From Streptomyces sp. SDr-06 (GTDB lineage: Bacteria; Actinomycetota; Actinomycetes; Streptomycetales; Streptomycetaceae), in NCBI RefSeq assembly GCF_003324565.1, contig NZ_QOLA01000037.1, forward strand, positions 1 to 42,049: DNA of 42,049 nucleotides, written 5' to 3'. The notes under the pieces were generated by a model, which ran no database searches, was not told the DNA's origin, and saw only the letters and a program-made list of their open reading frames with translations. The translations under genes and the position numbers were made by a program. This document shows positions 16,548 to 24,733 of the stretch, piece by piece; positions within the stretch are counted from its first letter, which is position 1, and every line of letters starts with the position of its first letter.

Positions 16548-17939
16548 ATGACCGCACCGTCGGCGGCGGACGCGCCCCCGCCCGAGCTCCGCCTCCCCAA
16601 GCGGCGGGGCGTCGAACTCTCCCTGCTCGTCGGTGCCGTCCTGGTCGTGGTGCTCGGCTACGTCGACGTCGGTCTCGCGCGCAACGGCACGGTGCCGCCC
16701 GACGCCGCGCGCTACGGGGCCGGGCTCGGCCTGCTCGCGCTCCTCACCCACCTCGTGGTCCGCTTCCGCGCCCCGTACGCCGACCCCCTGCTGCTGCCGA
16801 TCGCGGTGCTGCTCAACGGGCTCGGCCTGGTGCTGATCTACCGGCTCGACCTCGCGACCCCGGGCAGCCGGGCGGCCCCCGCGCAGCTGGTCTGGTCGAC
16901 GCTCGGGGTCTGCCTCTTCCTGGCCGTCGTCCTGGTCCTGCGCGACCACCGCGTCCTGCAGCGGTACGCCTACCTCTCGATGGCGGCGGGCCTGGTCCTG
17001 ATGCTCGTGCCGATCCTCTTCCCCGCGGTCAACGGCGCCAAGATCTGGATCAGGGTGGGCGGCTTCTCCTTCCAGCCCGCGGAGTTCGCCAAGGTCCTGC
17101 TCGCCCTCTTCTTCGCGGCCTACCTCGCCGCCAACCGCAACGCGCTCGCCTACACCGGCCGCCGGATCTGGCGGCTCCAGCTGCCCACCGGACGCGTGCT
17201 CGGCCCGATCGTGATGGTCTGGCTGCTGAGCGTCGGCGTACTCGTCCTCGAACGCGACCTCGGCACCTCGCTGCTCTTCTTCGGCCTGTTCGTGGTCATG
17301 CTCTACGTGGCGACCGGGCGCATCGGCTGGATCGCGGTGGGGCTCCTGCTCGCCTCGGTGGGCGCGGCCGCGGTCGCCCTCTTCGAACCCCATGTGCACG
17401 GCCGCGTCACCGACTGGCTGAACCCGTACGCCACCATCGAGGCGGGCCTCGGCCCCAGCCAGCTCGCCCAGTCCCTCTTCGCGTTCGGGGCGGGCGGCAC
17501 GCTCGGCTCCGGTCTGGGCCTCGGCCACTCGATCCTGATCGGCTTCGCCGCGAAGTCCGACTTCATCCTGGCCACGGCGGGCGAGGAGCTCGGCCTGTCC
17601 GGACTGAGCGCGATCTTCCTGCTGTACGCGCTGCTCGTGGCCCGGGGCTACCGGGCCGGGCTCAGCCTGCCCAGCCCGTTCGGGCGGCTCCTCGCCATCG
17701 GGCTCGCCTCGATCCTGGCGCTCCAGGTGTTCGTGATCGCGGGCGGCGTGATGGGGCTGATCCCGCTCACCGGCATGGCGATGCCGTTCCTCGCGCAGGG
17801 CGGCTCGTCGGTGGTCACCAACTGGATCATCGTGGCGCTGCTCATCCGGATCAGTGATCTGGCCCGGCGCCCGCTGCCCGTGGTCGAGACGGGCGTCATC
17901 GCGCGGCCCGAGCCATCGGTGGAGGGAACGGCGAAGTGA
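16548..17939 (+). CDS. FtsW/RodA-family SEDS peptidoglycan glycosyltransferase
   Basis: 463 residues from ATG 16548; an in-frame TTG nine bases earlier is unlikely. About ten transmembrane helices with SEDS signatures: KIWIRVGGFSFQPAEFAKV, then LERDLGTSLLFFGLF, then LGLGHSILIGFAAKSDFI and a final LPFLAQGG-like loop (MAMPFLAQGGSS). SEDS proteins polymerise lipid II and work with a class B PBP. The next gene is exactly such a PBP, overlapping by four bases. Streptomyces carry several SEDS genes; this is a second-type pair rather than the cell-division ftsW of the dcw cluster. Whether it serves growth or sporulation cannot be told from sequence. Confidence 0.92.
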   Translation: MTAPSAADAPPPELRLPKRRGVELSLLVGAVLVVVLGYVDVGLARNGTVPPDAARYGAGLGLLALLTHLVVRFRAPYADPLLLPIAVLLNGLGLVLIYRLDLATPGSRAAPAQLVWSTLGVCLFLAVVLVLRDHRVLQRYAYLSMAAGLVLMLVPILFPAVNGAKIWIRVGGFSFQPAEFAKVLLALFFAAYLAANRNALAYTGRRIWRLQLPTGRVLGPIVMVWLLSVGVLVLERDLGTSLLFFGLFVVMLYVATGRIGWIAVGLLLASVGAAAVALFEPHVHGRVTDWLNPYATIEAGLGPSQLAQSLFAFGAGGTLGSGLGLGHSILIGFAAKSDFILATAGEELGLSGLSAIFLLYALLVARGYRAGLSLPSPFGRLLAIGLASILALQVFVIAGGVMGLIPLTGMAMPFLAQGGSSVVTNWIIVALLIRISDLARRPLPVVETGVIARPEPSVEGTAK

Positions 17940-19393
17940 TCCGCTACATCCGGCGGGCCGCCGCCTTCTGCCTGGTGCTCCTTGTGGCGCTGCTCGTGAA
18001 CGCGGCCCGCGTCCAGGTCTTCCAGGCCGACGCGCTCGACGCCAACCCCGCCAACCGCCGTCTGGCCATCGCCCGTTACCACCAGCCGCGCGGCGCGATC
18101 GTGGTCGGCGACGAGAGCGTCACCGGCTCCAAGGACACCGGCCAGCAACTGCGGTACGAGCGGACCTACAAGTACGGCCCGCTGTACGCCAGCGTCACCG
18201 GGTACGCCTCGCAGACGTACGGCACCACGCTCGTCGAGAACGCGGAGGACCCCGTCCTGTCGGGCACCTCCTCGCTCCTTTCGGTGTTCCCGCTGTGGAA
18301 CGACCTGACCCGCAGCCGGCACTCCGGCGGGCGGGCCGTCACCACCATCAGGGCGTCGATGCAGCGGGCCGCCTACGACGGGCTGGCCGGCAAGAAGGGC
18401 GCGGTGGCGGCGCTCGAACCGTCGACGGGGAAGATCCTGGCGCTGGTCAGCAGCCCCTCGTACGAACCGGGGGTCCTCTCGGGGACGGGCAGGTCGGTGG
18501 CGAGCGCCTGGTCGCGGCTGACCAAGGACGCCGACCAGCCGATGCTGAACCGGGCGATCCGGCAGACCTATCCCCCGGGCTCCGCCTTCAAGATCGTGAC
18601 CGCCGCGGCCGCGCTCGACTCGGGGGCGGTCACGGACGTCAACGCGCCCACCGACACCCCCGACCCCTATATGCTGCCGAACACCTCCACCACGCTCCCC
18701 AACGAGGCGAGCGGCTGCGGCAACGCCTCGCTGGCCTACGCGGTCACCGTCTCCTGCAACACCGTGATGGCGGGGCTCGGGGTGAAGGTGGGGCTGGCCG
18801 GGATGCTGGACACGGTCCGGAAGTTCGGCTTCAACGACACGCACCTGCGGATCCCGTCGGGCGTGGCCAAGTCGAACTTCGACACCCGGATGAGCCCCGA
18901 CCAGCTGGCGCTCTCCGCCATCGGCCAGTTCGACACGACGGCCACCCCGCTCCAGATGGCGATGGTCTCGGCGGCGGTCGCCAATGGCGGGGACCTCAAG
19001 TACCCCTATCTGGTGGACCGTACGACGACCGCGCGCGGCGCGACCGTCTCCACGACCGCCCAGCGGACCTATCAGCGGGCGATGAACCCGGCGACCGCGC
19101 TGCGGCTCCAGCAGATGATGGTGGACGTGGTGCGGACCGGGACCGGCACCAGCGCGGCGATCCCCGGAGCCACGGTCGGCGGCAAGACCGGCACCGCGCA
19201 GAACGGCATCGGCAACATCGGCAGCCCCTACGCCTGGTTCATCTCCTGGGCCCAGGCGGACGGCGCGGTCCGGCCCGCCGTCGCGGTCGCGGTGGTCGTC
19301 GAGGACGCGTCGGCCAAGCGGGGCGACATCAGCGGCGGCGGCGACGCGGCGCCGATCGCGAAGGCGGTGATGGAGGCCGCGCTGGCCCCGTGA
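17936..19393 (+). CDS. Class B penicillin-binding protein, PbpA type
   Basis: 485 residues from GTG 17936, overlapping the SEDS stop, with GGAGGG upstream. One N-terminal membrane helix (about 8-26) is followed by a short non-penicillin-binding region (QPRGAIV) and a transpeptidase domain. Catalytic motifs: SAFK (S216, K219), SCN (273-275) and KTG (417-419). Length and layout match actinobacterial PbpA (about 490 residues), the cognate transpeptidase of a RodA-like SEDS enzyme. There are no PASTA repeats. It cross-links peptidoglycan made by its partner. The gene ends 40 bp from the convergent Uma2 gene; no strong terminator is seen between them. Confidence 0.94.
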   Translation: MIRYIRRAAAFCLVLLVALLVNAARVQVFQADALDANPANRRLAIARYHQPRGAIVVGDESVTGSKDTGQQLRYERTYKYGPLYASVTGYASQTYGTTLVENAEDPVLSGTSSLLSVFPLWNDLTRSRHSGGRAVTTIRASMQRAAYDGLAGKKGAVAALEPSTGKILALVSSPSYEPGVLSGTGRSVASAWSRLTKDADQPMLNRAIRQTYPPGSAFKIVTAAAALDSGAVTDVNAPTDTPDPYMLPNTSTTLPNEASGCGNASLAYAVTVSCNTVMAGLGVKVGLAGMLDTVRKFGFNDTHLRIPSGVAKSNFDTRMSPDQLALSAIGQFDTTATPLQMAMVSAAVANGGDLKYPYLVDRTTTARGATVSTTAQRTYQRAMNPATALRLQQMMVDVVRTGTGTSAAIPGATVGGKTGTAQNGIGNIGSPYAWFISWAQADGAVRPAVAVAVVVEDASAKRGDISGGGDAAPIAKAVMEAALAP

Positions 19394-19433
19394 CAGCTCG
19401 TCGCACGCACGTCGGTGGCCCAGGATTTCGGGG

Positions 19434-20033
19434 TCAGCGGCGGCGGTCCAGTGCGGTCAGGTCGATCTCGATGGGGAAGGGGAGGTCGACCTTGAGTTCC
19501 TTGTGGAAGATTCCGACTGGGCCGTACGCGTGGGTGCCCGGGTCCAGCTCGAAGACGTACACGACGGGCAGTCCGTCGTTTTCCTCGACCCGCCAGTAGT
19601 GCGGGACCCCGGCCCGAGCGTATTTGAGGGGCTTGACCTCTCGGTCCCGGTCCACAGAGTCATCGGACACGACCTCGACGGCGAGGAGTACGTCCTCCGG
19701 CTTGAACCAGGTCTGGCGGGGGCCGGTGTCCGCGTCCGCGGACACAACAAGGACGTCCGGCTCGGGACGGTTGCGCGGGTCCATCTTGATGGTCATCTCG
19801 CGGACAGCCTCCAGGTGCTCCGGCGCCTGCGCCACTAGCGCGTTCTCCAAGAGACGCATTGCACGCATGTGAAACCGGGTCTGCGGACTCATGAAGACGA
19901 GGCTCCCGTCGATCAGCTCCGTGTGCGGAGGGAGATTCGGAAGCCGGTCCAGGTCGTCCGCCGTCCAGCCGCCCACTGGCGGGCGCGCCCACCGGTGGTC
20001 GTCGTCCAGCGCGTACTCGCGTGCGGCGCTCAT
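19434..20033 (-). CDS. Uma2-family putative restriction-endonuclease-fold protein
   Basis: 199 residues from ATG 20033, which has GGGAG five bases upstream; a longer frame exists but lacks a site. This is the Uma2 (DUF820) PD-(D/E)xK fold: a TELIDGSLVFMSPQ opening, RPEPDVLVV with the first acidic residue, LAVEVVSDDSVDRD with the second, and KPLKYARAGVPHYW with the lysine. Active-site residues look complete. Uma2 genes are numerous in Streptomyces and cyanobacteria; cellular function is unknown. Codon usage is slightly less GC-biased than neighbours, as is common for this mobile family. It is transcribed alone behind a strong terminator. Confidence 0.85.
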   Translation of the reverse strand: MSAAREYALDDDHRWARPPVGGWTADDLDRLPNLPPHTELIDGSLVFMSPQTRFHMRAMRLLENALVAQAPEHLEAVREMTIKMDPRNRPEPDVLVVSADADTGPRQTWFKPEDVLLAVEVVSDDSVDRDREVKPLKYARAGVPHYWRVEENDGLPVVYVFELDPGTHAYGPVGIFHKELKVDLPFPIEIDLTALDRRR

Positions 20034-20115
20034 GATTGCTCCCATGCGACGGAGTCCGTCTCGCACTGCCAGCCTACCCAGCGGCAATCCGGAGGTGCCG
20101 CACGAAAGAGTGCAC

Positions 20116-20154
20116 GCCGGTCGCGCCGTTGACGACTCGGGCGGCGCGACCGGC
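20116..20154 (-). terminator. Strong hairpin terminator after the diiron gene
   Basis: A perfect 13-base stem, GCCGGTCGCGCCG (20116-20128) with CGGCGCGACCGGC (20142-20154), and a 13-base loop. It lies 11 bp past the stop of the minus-strand ferritin-like gene and before the Uma2 gene, so it separates the two minus-strand transcripts. Confidence 0.8.
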
Positions 20155-20165
20155 ACCGGACGGTG

Positions 20166-21272
20166 TCAGGACGAGGCGCCCTCCTCGATCGCCCCCTCCA
20201 CCTCGGCCACCCGCGCCGCCTCCTCCGCCGCGAACCGCTCCTGGTCCAGCTGCTCGGCGATCTCCTCGTCCTGGGTCATGAGGAGGTCCAGGTTGGAGTC
20301 GCCGAGGTCGAAGACGCCCATGTCGACGTATGCCTTCTGGAGGCGCTCGCCCCACAGGCCGATGTCCTTCACGCACGGCACGATGCGGCTGAAGAGCAGC
20401 TTCCTGAACAGGTGCAGGAACTCGCTCTCCTCGCTCAGCGCCTCGGCCTCCTTCTTCGGGATGCCGAAGTTCTCCAGGACCTCGACCCCGCGCAGCCGGT
20501 CGCGCATCAGATAGCAGCCCTCGATGACGAATTCCTCGCGCTCACGCAGCTCCGCGTCGGACAGCTGGGTGTAGTAGTCGCGCAGCGCCATCCGGCCGAA
20601 GGCCACGTGGCGGGCCTCGTCCTGCATGACGTACGCCAGGATCTGCTTGGGCAGCGGCTTGTCCGTGGTGTCCCTGATCATGCCGAAGGCGGCGAGCGCC
20701 AGGCCCTCGATCAGGACCTGCATGCCGAGGTAGGGCATGTCCCAGCGGGAGTCGCGCAGGGTGTCGCCGAGCAGCGCCTGGAGGTTGTCGTTGATCGGGT
20801 AGAGCATGCCCAGCTTCTCGTGCAGGAAGCGGCCGTAGATCTCGGCGTGCCGGGCCTCGTCCATGGTCTGCGTCGCCGAGTAGAACTTCGCGTCCAGGTC
20901 GGGCACGGACTCCACGATGCGGGCCGCGCAGATCATCGCGCCCTGCTCGCCGTGCAGGAACTGGCTGAACTGCCACGAGGTGTAGTGCTTGCGCAGCTCA
21001 CCCTTGTCGCGGTCGGTCATCTTGGCCCAGTACGGGGTGCCGAACAGCGTCATCGCCTCGTCCGGGGTGCCCAGCGGGTCGTAGGGGTCGACCTCCAGGT
21101 CCCAGTCGATGCGCTTGGCGCCGTCCCACTGCTTGTCCTTGCCCTTCTGGTAGAGGGCGAGCAGCCGGTCGCGCCCGTCGTCGTAGTCCCAGTTGAAGCG
21201 GGCGGCGCCGGAGGCCGGCACCTGCCACAGGGGTTCTCGGGGGGCCTTCACATAGAGGTCGTGCGTCGACAC
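20166..21272 (-). CDS. Ferritin-like / R2-like diiron protein
   Basis: 368 residues from GTG 21272, preferred because AAGGAG lies six bases upstream; an ATG at 21308 and a start at 21350 are possible but have poor sites. A four-helix ferritin-like fold holds six carboxylate-bridged diiron ligands: E109 (HGEQG), E139 and H142 (DEARH), E189 (IEGLA), E219 and H222 (second DEARH). This is the ribonucleotide-reductase-R2/monooxygenase ligand set, so an O2-activating site is likely rather than mere iron storage. The substrate is unknown. It is transcribed divergently from a second diiron enzyme, an AurF-like oxygenase, suggesting a joint function. A strong terminator follows. Confidence 0.85.
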   Translation of the reverse strand: MSTHDLYVKAPREPLWQVPASGAARFNWDYDDGRDRLLALYQKGKDKQWDGAKRIDWDLEVDPYDPLGTPDEAMTLFGTPYWAKMTDRDKGELRKHYTSWQFSQFLHGEQGAMICAARIVESVPDLDAKFYSATQTMDEARHAEIYGRFLHEKLGMLYPINDNLQALLGDTLRDSRWDMPYLGMQVLIEGLALAAFGMIRDTTDKPLPKQILAYVMQDEARHVAFGRMALRDYYTQLSDAELREREEFVIEGCYLMRDRLRGVEVLENFGIPKKEAEALSEESEFLHLFRKLLFSRIVPCVKDIGLWGERLQKAYVDMGVFDLGDSNLDLLMTQDEEIAEQLDQERFAAEEAARVAEVEGAIEEGASS

Positions 21273-21319
21273 GTGCGGCTCCTTCGCCTCGCGGACGGCA
21301 TGGTCCATCGGCTGAACTT

Positions 21320-21337
21320 CTGCACACTGCTGTGCAG
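21320..21337. promoter_or_regulatory. Palindrome CTGCACA-N4-TGTGCAG before the ferritin-like gene
   Basis: Seven-base arms, perfect, with spacer CTGC. On the minus strand a TTGACC (21372-21367) and a TGAACC (21349-21344) spaced 17 bp could form a promoter, placing this palindrome at about +1 to +18, a typical repressor position. The TetR gene on the far side of the AurF-like gene is the obvious candidate binder; that is inference. Confidence 0.5.
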
Positions 21338-21390
21338 TTGGCAGGTTCACACGGTGGTAGACGCGGGGTCAACAAGTCGCGCGCAAGGGA

Positions 21391-21411
21391 TTGACGGGCT
21401 TGCTGACAAGC
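21391..21411 (+). promoter_or_regulatory. Possible -35 and palindrome GCTTG-N4-CAAGC before the AurF-like gene
   Basis: TTGACG (21391-21396) could be the -35 of the rightward promoter; a convincing -10 is not visible (CATAAG at 21417 is the nearest AT-rich hexamer). GCTTGCTGACAAGC (21398-21411) is a perfect palindrome with five-base arms, placed inside the presumed promoter. Its sequence differs from the leftward palindrome, so the two may bind different regulators. Confidence 0.4.
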
Positions 21412-21462
21412 AGTCTCATAAGAGGCGACCGCAGGTAACCCAGCCACGAGGTGCCCCCAGCC

Positions 21463-22392
21463 ATGACCACCGTGACCGAACGCGATGCGCTCCGCGACGC
21501 ACTCGGCCTGCTCAGGGACCGCGAGCAGGTCGCCGAGCGGCTGCTCGAATCGTCCGCCAAGCACTCCTTCGACCCCGACAGGGAGCTGGACTGGGACGCT
21601 CCCGTCGAGGACGGGAAGTGGTTCTGGCCGCCGGAGCTGCTCTCCCTGTACGACACCCCGCTGTGGCGGAAGATGTCCGAGGACCAGCGCATGGAGCTGG
21701 CCCGCCACGAGGCCGCCTCGCTCGCCTCGCTCGGCATCTGGTTCGAGATCATCCTGATGCAGCTCCTCGTGCGGCACATCTACGACAAGTCCCTCACCAG
21801 CAACCACGTCCGCTACGCACTCACCGAGATCGCCGACGAGTGCCGCCACTCGATGATGTTCGCCCGCATGATCAAGAAGGGCGGGGCGCCGACGTACCAG
21901 GTGCCGCGCGTCTACCACAACCTCGCCCGCGTCCTGAAGACCATCTCGACCACCCCCGGCTCCTTCGCCGCCACCCTGCTCGGCGAGGAGATCCTCGACT
22001 GGATGCAGCGCCTGACCTTCCCGGACGAGCGCGTCCAGACCATCGTGCGCGGCGTGACCCGCATCCACGTGGTCGAGGAGGCCCGCCATGTCCGGTACGC
22101 CCGCGAGGAGTTGCGCCGCCAGATGGTGTCGGCGCCGCGCTGGGAGCGGGAGTTGACGCGGCTCAGCTGCGGCGAGGCGGCCCGCGTCTTCGCCACCTGC
22201 TTCGTCAACCCGCAGGTGTACGAGAACGTCGGCCTGGACCGCCGCGAGGCCGTGGCCCAGGTGAAGGCGAGCGGCCACCGCCGCGAGGTCATGCAGAGCG
22301 GCGCGGGCCGCCTGACCGAATTCCTCGACGACATAGGCGTGTTGAACGGCGTGAGCCGACGGCTGTGGAAGAGCTCCGGACTCCTGGCGTAA
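21463..22392 (+). CDS. AurF-like diiron N-oxygenase family protein
   Basis: 309 residues from ATG 21463, with GAGGTG upstream; GTG 21451 is an alternative. All seven ligands of p-aminobenzoate N-oxygenase AurF are found in order: E83 (RHEAAS), E126 and H129 (DECRH), E175 or E176 (LLGEEI), then H202, E206 and H209 (RIHVVEEARH), with the exact H+4 E, +7 H spacing. AurF and CmlI oxidise aryl-amines to nitro groups. Here no biosynthetic cluster surrounds the gene and it lies in conserved chromosome, so the substrate may be a housekeeping metabolite. It is followed after 29 bp by a TetR regulator and is divergent from another diiron protein. Confidence 0.88.
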   Translation: MTTVTERDALRDALGLLRDREQVAERLLESSAKHSFDPDRELDWDAPVEDGKWFWPPELLSLYDTPLWRKMSEDQRMELARHEAASLASLGIWFEIILMQLLVRHIYDKSLTSNHVRYALTEIADECRHSMMFARMIKKGGAPTYQVPRVYHNLARVLKTISTTPGSFAATLLGEEILDWMQRLTFPDERVQTIVRGVTRIHVVEEARHVRYAREELRRQMVSAPRWERELTRLSCGEAARVFATCFVNPQVYENVGLDRREAVAQVKASGHRREVMQSGAGRLTEFLDDIGVLNGVSRRLWKSSGLLA

Positions 22393-22421
22393 ACCCCGGA
22401 CCTGGGGATTACGCTGCCTGT

Positions 22422-23147
22422 ATGACCTCACCCGCCGCCACCCCCGCGTACCGCAGGCTCAGCGTCGAGGAGCGCCGCACCCAGCTCCTCGGCGCGGCGC
22501 TGTCGCTCTTCGCGCACCGGGCGCCGGAGGACGTATCGGTCGACGACGTGGCCGAGGCCGCCGGGGTCTCGCGGCCGCTGGTGTACCGCTACTTCCCGGG
22601 CGGCAAGCAGCAGTTGTACGAGGCGGCGCTGCGCTCGGCCGCCGACGAGCTGGAGCTGTGCTTCGCCGAGGCGCAGAGCGGCCCGCTCACCCGGCGGCTC
22701 ACCCGGGCCCTGGACCGCTACCTCGCCTTCGTGGACGAGCACGACGCGGGGTTCTCGGCGCTGCTCCAGGGCGGCAGCGTGGCCGAGACGTCGCGTACGA
22801 CGGCGATCGTCGACGAGGTGCGGCGGGCCGCGGCCGAGCAGATCCTGGTCCACCTGCGGGTCGAGCAGCCGGGCCCACGGCTGCGGATGATGGTGCGCAC
22901 CTGGATAGCGGCGGTGGAGGCGGCCTCCCTCATCTGGCTGGACGAGGACAAGCAGCCCGCCCTGCCCGAGCTGCGCGACTGGCTGGTGGACCACCTGGTG
23001 GCGCTGCTCACCGCCACCGCCGCCACCGACGAGCAGACCGCGGCCGTGGTGCGCGGGGCACTGGCCCACGAGCCCGTCGAGGGCCCGGCCGGGGTGCTGG
23101 CCCGCCGGGTGATACCCGTGGTGAGCGAGGCGGGCCACCTGCTGTGA
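22422..23147 (+). CDS. TetR-family transcriptional regulator
   Basis: 241 residues from ATG 22422; the reading frame stays open for 2.2 kb upstream but that is a shadow of the diiron gene. The N-terminal helix-turn-helix reads DVSVDDVAEAAGVSRPLVYRYF, a textbook TetR DNA-binding domain, followed by a helical ligand-binding domain. It lies 29 bp after the AurF-like gene, so the two are probably co-transcribed. Palindromes in the divergent diiron promoter region are its likely operators. Ligand unknown; possibly the substrate or product of the diiron enzymes. Confidence 0.9.
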   Translation: MTSPAATPAYRRLSVEERRTQLLGAALSLFAHRAPEDVSVDDVAEAAGVSRPLVYRYFPGGKQQLYEAALRSAADELELCFAEAQSGPLTRRLTRALDRYLAFVDEHDAGFSALLQGGSVAETSRTTAIVDEVRRAAAEQILVHLRVEQPGPRLRMMVRTWIAAVEAASLIWLDEDKQPALPELRDWLVDHLVALLTATAATDEQTAAVVRGALAHEPVEGPAGVLARRVIPVVSEAGHLL

Positions 23148-23157
23148 GACTTGGGGG

Positions 23158-23457
23158 GTGCGAAGCGAGAACACCCTCTTTGTGGGCGGCCCCCTCGACG
23201 GGCGCGTCCTGCCGGTGCTGACCGGCCCGACCGGCAAGCCGCCGCAGTGGTACGAGGTGCCCGTGCCGGACGCGGACGGCGGCCCGGCGACGGTGTACGC
23301 CTACCGTCTGGAGCCCGCCGGCCACACCAAGCGGCTCGGCCTGCCGCGCGGCTGGAAGTACACCTACGTGCCCGAGGGCCGCGAGCCGCGCCGCTGGCCA
23401 TGGACGAGGAAGAGCGGCGGCGCAAGCCCCCGCACCGGGCTGCCGCCGCACGAGTGA
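23158..23457 (+). CDS. Small conserved protein of unknown function
   Basis: 99 residues from GTG 23158, ten bases after the TetR stop, with a G-rich ribosome-binding stretch. The fold is unknown. Visible features are VGGPLDGRVLPV near the start, a WYEVPVP strand, a TVYAYRLEP strand and a basic C-terminus. It is soluble, with no signal peptide. Position suggests it is the last gene of the AurF-like/TetR operon. Codon usage is typical of the genome, supporting a real gene. Confidence 0.65.
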   Translation: MRSENTLFVGGPLDGRVLPVLTGPTGKPPQWYEVPVPDADGGPATVYAYRLEPAGHTKRLGLPRGWKYTYVPEGREPRRWPWTRKSGGASPRTGLPPHE

Positions 23458-23557
23458 GCCGAATACCCCGTTCACTTCTCCCGCGGCGAATGTCGCCCGG
23501 GCGCGTGCCACGATCCGATGGGGCCGGAAGGACCGACTCCGTACCGGAGGTGAGCAC

Positions 23558-24733
23558 ATGTCAGCTCGCGTGCGCCGGGCGTGCGCGGTGGCCGTCGCCG
23601 CGGCCCTGGTGACGGCCGTGGCGGGCCGGCCGGTGATGGCCGCACCCCAGCCGCCCGGCGAATCCTCGTCCGTCCTGCCCGCCCAGCCGCCCGAGGCCTC
23701 GGCCAGGGCGCTGCTCACCCAGCTCCAGACGCTGTACCGGCAGACGGAGGAGGCGACCGAGGCGTACAAGACCACCGACGGGGAGCTGAAGCGGCGCGAG
23801 GCGGAGGAGAAGAAGCTGGCCGCCTCGCTGGGCAAGGCCCGCACCGCCCTCGCCGCCAGCCGCCGCGACGCCGGGCGGCTGGCCCGCGAGCAGTACCAGG
23901 GCCGCAGCGAACTCTCCCCCTATCTGCGGCTGTTGCTGGCCCGGGACCCGCAGAGCGCGCTCGACCAGCGCCACGTCCTGGACCGCGCCGCCGGTGAGCG
24001 GCAGGCGGCACTGAACCGGCTGGCGCGCGGCGAACGGCAGGCCGCCGATCTCGCGCGGGCTTCGCGCCAGGCGCTCGAAGAGCAGCAGGCACTCGCCCGA
24101 CAGCAGCAGCAGGCGAAGGACGAGGTCGAGCTGCGCCTCAAGGAGGTGGAGAAGCTCTTGGCCGGCCTCTCCCCCGACGAGCTGGCCGAACTCACCCGCC
24201 TGGAAGAGCAGGGCACCGAACGGGCGCAGCAGAGCCTGCTCGCCTCGGGCGCGCTGAGCGGGAGCCGCGCTCCCTCGCGGGAGGGCGACCGGGCGCTCAC
24301 CTACGCCGTCGACCAGATCGGCAAGCCGTACGTGTGGGGCGCCGAGGGCCCCGAGTCCTACGACTGCTCGGGGCTGACCTCACAGGCGTGGGCGCACGCG
24401 GGCCGCGCCATCCCGCGCACCAGCCAGGAGCAGTGGGCGGAGCTGCCCCGCGTGCCGCTGTCCTCGCTGCGCCCCGGCGACCTGGTCGTGTACTTCCCCA
24501 AGGCCACCCATGTGGCGATGTACCTGGGCGACGGCCTGGTGGTGCAGGCGCCCCGGCCCGGCGCCCGCGTCAAGGTCTCGCCCATCGCCGCGAACCCCCT
24601 GCTGGGCGCGGTCCGCCCGGACCCGGCGGCGGCCCCGCTGACCCCGCTGTCCGCGTACCACCCCCCGAAGCTCCCGGAGGGCGCGACGGTGGGGGTGGAC
24701 ACGGGGAACTCGCAGGAGTCGGGCGCCAACTAG
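23558..24733 (+). CDS. Secreted NlpC/P60 (C40) peptidoglycan hydrolase
   Basis: 391 residues from ATG 23558, with GGAGGTGA before it. A signal peptide (about 1-28, ending VMAAP) is followed by a long helical coiled coil (about 48-230, rich in Glu/Arg/Gln/Ala) and a C-terminal NlpC/P60 domain. Catalytic residues are C270 (YDCSGL) and H318 (ATHVAMYLG). This is the D,L-endopeptidase plan of actinobacterial RipA/PcsB-like proteins, where the coiled coil restrains the enzyme. The stop TAG is shared within a CTAG with the converging flavoprotein gene. No ydaO/c-di-AMP riboswitch was seen in the 100-bp leader. Confidence 0.92.
   Translation: MSARVRRACAVAVAAALVTAVAGRPVMAAPQPPGESSSVLPAQPPEASARALLTQLQTLYRQTEEATEAYKTTDGELKRREAEEKKLAASLGKARTALAASRRDAGRLAREQYQGRSELSPYLRLLLARDPQSALDQRHVLDRAAGERQAALNRLARGERQAADLARASRQALEEQQALARQQQQAKDEVELRLKEVEKLLAGLSPDELAELTRLEEQGTERAQQSLLASGALSGSRAPSREGDRALTYAVDQIGKPYVWGAEGPESYDCSGLTSQAWAHAGRAIPRTSQEQWAELPRVPLSSLRPGDLVVYFPKATHVAMYLGDGLVVQAPRPGARVKVSPIAANPLLGAVRPDPAAAPLTPLSAYHPPKLPEGATVGVDTGNSQESGAN

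Noticed and set aside
20163..22421. Long + frame leading into the TetR gene
   Set aside because: Only the part from 22422 encodes a recognisable protein; the rest opposes or overlaps the two diiron genes.
23458..23557. Possible ydaO (c-di-AMP) riboswitch before the NlpC/P60 gene
   Set aside because: Such riboswitches often precede streptomycete wall hydrolases, but the 100-bp leader is too short and lacks the conserved segments; none was seen before GH25 either.
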